Source of the DNA: Corallochytrium limacisporum
Taxonomy: Eukaryota > Opisthokonta
DNA length: 30,661 nucleotides
Assembly: GCA_002811645.1 (NCBI GenBank)
Contig: PDIP01000119.1
Span: forward strand, 1 to 30,661
Direction of reading: 5' to 3'
Shown here: positions 26,335-30,661 of the stretch, one piece after another
Layout of the letters: the number at the start of each line of letters is the position of its first letter
Numbering within the stretch: the first letter of the stretch is position 1
Program-made: the position numbers and the translations under genes
Notes under the pieces: generated by a model
Seen by the model: only the letters and a program-made list of their open reading frames with translations
What the model was told of the DNA's origin: nothing
Databases searched by the model: none

Positions 26335-27774
26335 ATGGGTCTGAAACGGGGACGAGTGCTCGGGAGTAAGCCAGCGCCAACACGGCCCACACCCAAACTT
26401 CGGGATATGGTTAGAGCGAAGTTGCTTGAACAGTACAAGAAGTACCCTGTGGTCAAGGATCAGGTTAAAGATTTGAAAATACTGGCCAGAGAACGGGAAA
26501 TCGCTCTGAACAATGCACACAAGAACCTCCAAACGTATCGGAATGCCTTTGCACATGAGCTGAAGTTCATCAGTGAATCGGCTAAGGAAGGGAAACTGAC
26601 GTTGTCACAGGTCTCTGAGGGACCCAAAGGCAAAGCTGCCCTTGCCAGCAAGGCCGATCCAACCATCAGTGCACAGGATATTTGCGCTCAGATCATGCCG
26701 TATTTGCGTGAGCACATCTTGACCCGTGATCAGCTCCGACAGAACAACTTTCCCACCTCTTTCGAGCTACCTCCATCCCCCTTGCTGGAGCAGACTAAGA
26801 AGCAGCGACGGATCGAAGACCGTGAGTATCACTGTGAACGATGCGGTAAGAAATTTAAGCCACCACAGAGGGACAGTAACGGAAGTTGGAATCTGGAATC
26901 CCATAAAGGCAGTAAAGTCTGTCAGTTTCATCCTGGTCGGCTAAGGCGCCTGACTGACGGGGAGTTCCAGGGGGAACATGGTGGACGGCAGCGAGGGGAA
27001 GAGCGACGCTACGAATGCTGCGGGGATGGCAATGGTAGTCCCGGATGCAGGCATTGGGACTTTCACGTGTTCAGGCCAGGCGTTCTCACCCGCAGGCGGG
27101 AGAATCTGAATGCTAGTGAAGGAAGTGTACTTGCTATGGATCAAATCATGGAGACAGGTCATGTATCTATCGAAGAGTATTTTGTTTTGCCTGTGCCACT
27201 GAGAGAGGAGAAGCGGACAGCCTATGCCCTGGACTGTGAGATGGCTTACACTTGCTATGGCTACGAAATGACCCGGTTGACTGTTATTGACTGTGCTTGC
27301 AGTGTTGTGTACGATCAGATTATAAAGCCGGACAGCCCTGTGGTGGACTACAATGAAGCGTACAGTGGTATCAATGCAGACCTGATGGAGAAGGAAGGCA
27401 AAAAGACACGCAGTGAGGTGCTTCGGGATCTGGCTAATTTCATGCGCAGTGATACGATCATCATAGGTCACGGTCTAGAAAATGACATGCATGTGATGAC
27501 CCTATTGCACGATTGCCTAGTTGATACTTCTCTTATCTTTCCGAGCCACAGGAAGCGAGAGGATGGAACCCGATTCAAACGTGCCCTTAAGGATCTTGCC
27601 CGAGAGATTCTTGGGGAGTTCATTCAGAACACCACCGGTGGCCATGATTCCAGCCAGGACGCTGTGACGTGCATGAAACTGGTCACTAAGGATGCCAGGA
27701 GACATACTATGGACATGGCCGTGCAGATGCCAACCTTTCGGAGGCCCAGCGGCCCCATAACGCTCAAGAAATGA
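26335..27774 (+). CDS. REXO1/REX1-type DEDDh RNA exonuclease
   Basis: 479 aa from this start. The C-terminal RNase T/DEDDh domain has D300 and E302 (ALDCEM), D384 (GHGLENDM), H437 and D442 (GGHDSSQDAV). These 3'-5' exonucleases trim 5S rRNA, tRNA and snRNA precursors. A Cys/His region before it (H166, C167, C170 ... C196, H199 ... C228, C229, C238) matches the zinc-binding module of REXO1-like proteins, and residues 18-80 match their N-terminal helical region. An upstream in-frame ORF starts at ATG 26173. Joining its GTGAGT donor (26306) to the acceptor ending at 26374 (69-nt intron) keeps frame and would replace the first 15 residues. Both starts are plausible. The gene converges with the F-box gene, 35 bp away. 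Confidence 0.93.
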   Translation: MGLKRGRVLGSKPAPTRPTPKLRDMVRAKLLEQYKKYPVVKDQVKDLKILAREREIALNNAHKNLQTYRNAFAHELKFISESAKEGKLTLSQVSEGPKGKAALASKADPTISAQDICAQIMPYLREHILTRDQLRQNNFPTSFELPPSPLLEQTKKQRRIEDREYHCERCGKKFKPPQRDSNGSWNLESHKGSKVCQFHPGRLRRLTDGEFQGEHGGRQRGEERRYECCGDGNGSPGCRHWDFHVFRPGVLTRRRENLNASEGSVLAMDQIMETGHVSIEEYFVLPVPLREEKRTAYALDCEMAYTCYGYEMTRLTVIDCACSVVYDQIIKPDSPVVDYNEAYSGINADLMEKEGKKTRSEVLRDLANFMRSDTIIIGHGLENDMHVMTLLHDCLVDTSLIFPSHRKREDGTRFKRALKDLAREILGEFIQNTTGGHDSSQDAVTCMKLVTKDARRHTMDMAVQMPTFRRPSGPITLKK

Positions 27775-27809
27775 ATCATTTTGTACTTTGTAAATTCTCT
27801 ATGAAGTTT

Positions 27810-29582
27810 CTAGTTGCTTGGTGCTGATTCTGCCTGTGGACCAGAGTAAAAGTAGTCCAGAACTGACCGAAGCGGATTGAACATCGCTGATCCGAGCACA
27901 GCCTCTTGCGTCCGCTGGGACAAGAGGTGCCGGATATCTTCCATGTCTACCTCCTCTTCTTCGGCTTCGTCCGACTCGGACATGTCAAGCTCATCTTCGT
28001 AGAGCCTGCGGCGTCCGGGAAAGACCCGAAACTCCGATACTGTGGAAAAGCCTTTCACGCAGATCCGCATGCCATCGTCGGACGCAACACAAAGATTGTG
28101 AACAAAGCTCTCTTCTGGATGAAAACCAATAGTGTTGATCTGCTGCGGGTACGGAGGTGTCTCATCCTCCCGCATATCCCATGCAGTGATGGCACCATCC
28201 GTGTCTCCAGCCAGGACGACACCTGGCAGGCCTCCATGATCAATCAAGCACAAAATTCCGCGCGGGACTGTCTTCGTTGCTAAAGAATGCTTTGTGACGT
28301 TCATGTTAGTAATCCACCCGGTAAAGGTGTGCGTGAAGGACCCAGCAACATGGACGCGAATATCACCATCCTTCGAAGCCCGCGGACGGGTCAGCGCCCG
28401 GGGCAGTGTCTTCGGGCCGATCCTGTGACAAAAGACAAGTTCACCATCACTGATACGCCAGGTACGCACCGTATGATCGCGTCCACATGCCATCAGCACC
28501 GATCCATCGTCACTGACTTTCACGTCGAGTATTGGACGGCGTGTTTGGTCCATGTTGGCCATAAGCAAGGCTTCCTGGGCCTCGCCTGCGTCGCCCAATA
28601 AACGTACCGCCTTGCCCCACGGCGGCGAGCGCAAGTCGATGATACCGACGCGACTGTTGCGAAAAGCAAGAGCAATGAACGAACGGTGTACGTCCAATAT
28701 CTGCACTTTCTCGGGGACCACCGCACTACGACCGGGAAGGGCCTTACCAGATACAGAATCAAACAGCTGGACGTAGTGCTGGCGCTTCCTCTTGCAATAC
28801 ACGTTGGCAATGATTACGTTGAAGAGAAATGGTACTACCTGCGCCATATGGATCTGATCACAACATGCCTGGCTGCGCTTCAAATGGGCAAAGTCTGTTT
28901 CCTGGGTGATCATTTGAGAGGCCATGTGTTCGGTAATGAATGCAATTTGAACGCTGTCATTCCTCTTGACTGTCTGCTGTATCTTCCTCTTACTGCATCT
29001 GAAGGACAGCACCGGTACCTCGGACAGAGGGGCTTGTGACCTAGTCTTTGTCTGGCCCCAATAGCTCCAATTTGTCTCATGTCCATTATTCTTGTGCTGG
29101 TCAAAGACGGCAAATTCTGATTTTCCCGCCTTGAACAGGTAGATCTTCTGGCTGTGCGGCATGTACCCTATGGACTCCCATGAGTCATCATCAATCAGTC
29201 CCAAGCCATTAGAACTCTGATGGTGGTTGCGGTGCGGTGAAGATACTAACGGATGGTTGGAAGAGTCTCCTCCTACCGAAAAGTTTAATTGTCGCACTCC
29301 TACACTGCCGTGGCCCATTGCGTATGCTAGCGGCCAATTCACTCTGTGCTGATCGTTTAGTGTTCTGATCCAGCTCCACCACCGAAACTCTTCATTGCGT
29401 CCCCCAAGCGTGCGACGCATCGCCGCCGTTTTCCATAGTGACGATGCAGCTGACCCGCTGATTAACTCATGGAACTTGCGACAGATTAGTGCCGACCGAC
29501 ACAAGTCTTCACCTGGCAAGTGGGAGAAAATCTGTAGCAGAACCTCGTCTGGAAGCTCGTCAAGTTGAACCGAGACGATCAT
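27810..29582 (-). CDS. F-box / WD40 protein
   Basis: 590 aa, intronless. An F-box lies at about residues 6-50 (ELPDEVLLQIFSHLPGEDLC, RSALICRKFHELI, SSLWKTAA). WD40-like repeats run from about 270 to 510, the clearest being VKVSDDGSVLMACGRDHTVR followed by TWRISDG, and GVVLAGDTDGAITAWDMRED. The C-terminus has a strongly acidic segment (SESDEAEEEEVDMEDI). By family, the F-box binds SKP1 in an SCF ubiquitin ligase and the propeller recruits a substrate, often a phosphoprotein. The substrate cannot be predicted. The middle (about 100-260) is low in similarity, with His/Asn-rich runs. Start ATG 29580-29582 begins MIVSVQLDEL, directly before the F-box. It is not close enough to FBXW7 or beta-TrCP to name. 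Confidence 0.88.
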   Translation of the reverse strand: MIVSVQLDELPDEVLLQIFSHLPGEDLCRSALICRKFHELISGSAASSLWKTAAMRRTLGGRNEEFRWWSWIRTLNDQHRVNWPLAYAMGHGSVGVRQLNFSVGGDSSNHPLVSSPHRNHHQSSNGLGLIDDDSWESIGYMPHSQKIYLFKAGKSEFAVFDQHKNNGHETNWSYWGQTKTRSQAPLSEVPVLSFRCSKRKIQQTVKRNDSVQIAFITEHMASQMITQETDFAHLKRSQACCDQIHMAQVVPFLFNVIIANVYCKRKRQHYVQLFDSVSGKALPGRSAVVPEKVQILDVHRSFIALAFRNSRVGIIDLRSPPWGKAVRLLGDAGEAQEALLMANMDQTRRPILDVKVSDDGSVLMACGRDHTVRTWRISDGELVFCHRIGPKTLPRALTRPRASKDGDIRVHVAGSFTHTFTGWITNMNVTKHSLATKTVPRGILCLIDHGGLPGVVLAGDTDGAITAWDMREDETPPYPQQINTIGFHPEESFVHNLCVASDDGMRICVKGFSTVSEFRVFPGRRRLYEDELDMSESDEAEEEEVDMEDIRHLLSQRTQEAVLGSAMFNPLRSVLDYFYSGPQAESAPSN

Positions 29583-29819
29583 GTTTTGTGGGATAGTATT
29601 GTCGGTTCTTGTGACTTCGCTGTGAAGCGTTCAAAGTTACTAGGTTCTATTCATAGTTGCGCGGTCCCAGGTTCAATGCTCTTCCAATGCCTCTGCACAA
29701 GACATGTCCCGAATCCAAGACTGATCTGTCTTTGAAATACTATGGTCCGTAGTCCAGAAACAACTTTCGTAATTTCAGGCGCCAGCCGTACTATGGATGA
29801 GACCTAAATACGAAAATCG

Positions 29820-30187
29820 ATGACAGCGAGCACCAATTTCAAAAACTCTGTTGAGAGAATTGAGACGGAGACGGTCAACCGGAGTAGGGAGGGGCTGGTA
29901 GGATTCTTAGTTTTTTGGGGCGGTGATAGGAGGACCCTTTGCTTCTTTAAATTTTCTCGCCAGTCTTTCCTCGCAAGTCCAAGTTTTCCAAAATTCTTGC
30001 GTAGTCCGATAGGAAAGGGAAAGGGCAGTCGAGGTCGGCGCCGTACACAAGTTACCTGTGGGAGTCATAGGGTTACAATGAAGACTTTACACAGCCAGAA
30101 AGCAGAATCGATCGAGCGCCTATGCCCATCCACAAAATTGCTAATTCCATTGCTGACAAATTGAAGCAGAAGTCTGAATATCACTAG
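29820..30187 (+). CDS. Weak candidate: small two-exon gene
   Basis: No family recognised. Exon 1 would be 29820-29897 (26 codons, MTASTNFKNSVERIETETVN onward) with donor GTAGGA. Exon 2 would be 30071-30187 after acceptor GTCATAG. It reads GYNEDFTQPESRIDRAP, then IHKIANSIADKLKQK, and ends at TAG. The 173-nt intron joins both in phase 0. The second exon has convincing amphipathic composition. The first exon and intron are uncertain. Confidence 0.33.
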
Positions 30188-30188
30188 T

Positions 30189-30402
30189 CTATGTAAAGAC
30201 TTTCGGGCACCCACAGCGGAAACCCACCTGCACATGTCGCAAGACAGCAACACTCCATCGATGATGTGTTGCCTTGGACGTCTCGAACAGTGTACGAACT
30301 CACCCAGGGAAGAGTATCCCTGGTCCTTCGTGGCCTGTGCTTGCCGCTGATGGTTTGCACAGTTGTCAGTTCCGGCCTAAACTGGTCGCTGAGCACAGGC
30401 AT
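30189..30402 (-). CDS. Weak candidate: 45-aa two-exon gene
   Basis: No family recognised. Exon 1 is 30304-30402 (ATG, 33 codons, MPVLSDQFRPELTTVQTISG onward, basic). Its donor GTGAGT is perfect. The 76-nt intron ends GACATGTGCAG. Exon 2 (30189-30227) adds VGFRCGCPKVFT and a TAG. The stop lies one base from the stop of the opposite candidate. The exon-1 frame also stays open upstream of this ATG. Confidence 0.3.
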
Positions 30403-30661
30403 AGAAGAACGAGGAGCACGGATAAGATTAAAATTAGAATTTGGGGGGGAGGGAATGGCGAGAGGGAGTGGTGGCTTTTTTTCTTTGAATCCTCCTCCTT
30501 TGCCACTTCCGGCGGAGATAAAAGGGAAAGGAGCTATGGGCACCGCTATCCGTTGTGATCCGATTGGGTGGTGTCATAATGGGAAAGGCATTTAATATAC
30601 CGCGCTGCATGCACTCCAAATTCTGTGGGGAAGTTGGGTCCGCGTGTGGGTGGGCGGGTGG
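30403..30661. other. Right edge, promoter-like
   Basis: G-rich with a G7 run near 30442-30448, as in other spacers. An ATG at 30579 opens a frame to the window end (begins MGKAFNIP), which might start a gene. Too short to judge. Confidence 0.3.

Noticed and set aside
29670-29680. GGTTCAATGCT, resembling a tRNA B box
   Set aside because: No acceptor, D-arm or anticodon arm can be folded around it and no T-run follows.
1-30661. Search for CRISPR arrays, transposon ends, operons or a prokaryotic defence system
   Set aside because: No regularly spaced repeats, transposase-like frames or prokaryotic gene clusters were seen. The genes are eukaryotic housekeeping genes.

Overview
The window is nuclear DNA from a gene-dense microbial eukaryote. 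Evidence for this: GT-AG introns (a clear 90-nt one in the ChaC gene), AATAAA poly(A) signals 14 to 45 nt after stop codons, a tRNA-Ser with a long variable arm followed by a Pol III T-run, and only eukaryotic housekeeping genes. A CCDC61/VFL3 homologue implies that the organism builds centrioles or basal bodies, so a flagellated protist, alga or zoosporic fungus fits. The exact lineage cannot be read from this window. Large genes are intronless, whereas several small ones are split into exons of 27 to 160 nt and are easy to miss. Layout, left to right: an unassigned edge with tRNA-Ser(AGA) (+); SEC13 (-); two newly modelled spliced genes in head-to-head orientation (about 1960-2794 - and 2816-3458 +); a stand-alone cytochrome b5 protein (-); a 1-kb spacer with one small ORF; symplekin (+); a TTI2-like helical protein (-); ketopantoate reductase (-); a small spliced gene (-) whose start lies 11 bp from that of a 77-aa orphan (+); COA6 (-); a GC-rich spacer; a ZNRD2-type zinc-ribbon protein (+); a NOA1/YqeH GTPase (-); CCDC61 (+); DBP9/DDX56 (-); a 1.2-kb spacer; ChaC (-, two exons); an unidentified multi-exon gene (+); MAD2 (-); a REXO1-type exonuclease (+); an F-box/WD40 protein (-); and two weak spliced candidates at the right edge. 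Neighbouring genes mostly alternate in strand, giving convergent pairs with 35 to 150 bp between stops and divergent pairs sharing a promoter. The genes do not form one pathway. They cover mRNA 3' processing (symplekin), ribosome biogenesis and RNA trimming (DBP9, REXO), mitochondrial assembly (COA6, NOA1), secretion (SEC13), and the cell cycle or centriole (MAD2, CCDC61, and perhaps TTI2). No mobile element, CRISPR array, virus or obvious new defence system was found. The most useful discoveries are the hidden small spliced genes, divergent start codons 11 and 21 bp apart, and a perfect E2F-type site in the MAD2/REXO bidirectional promoter.
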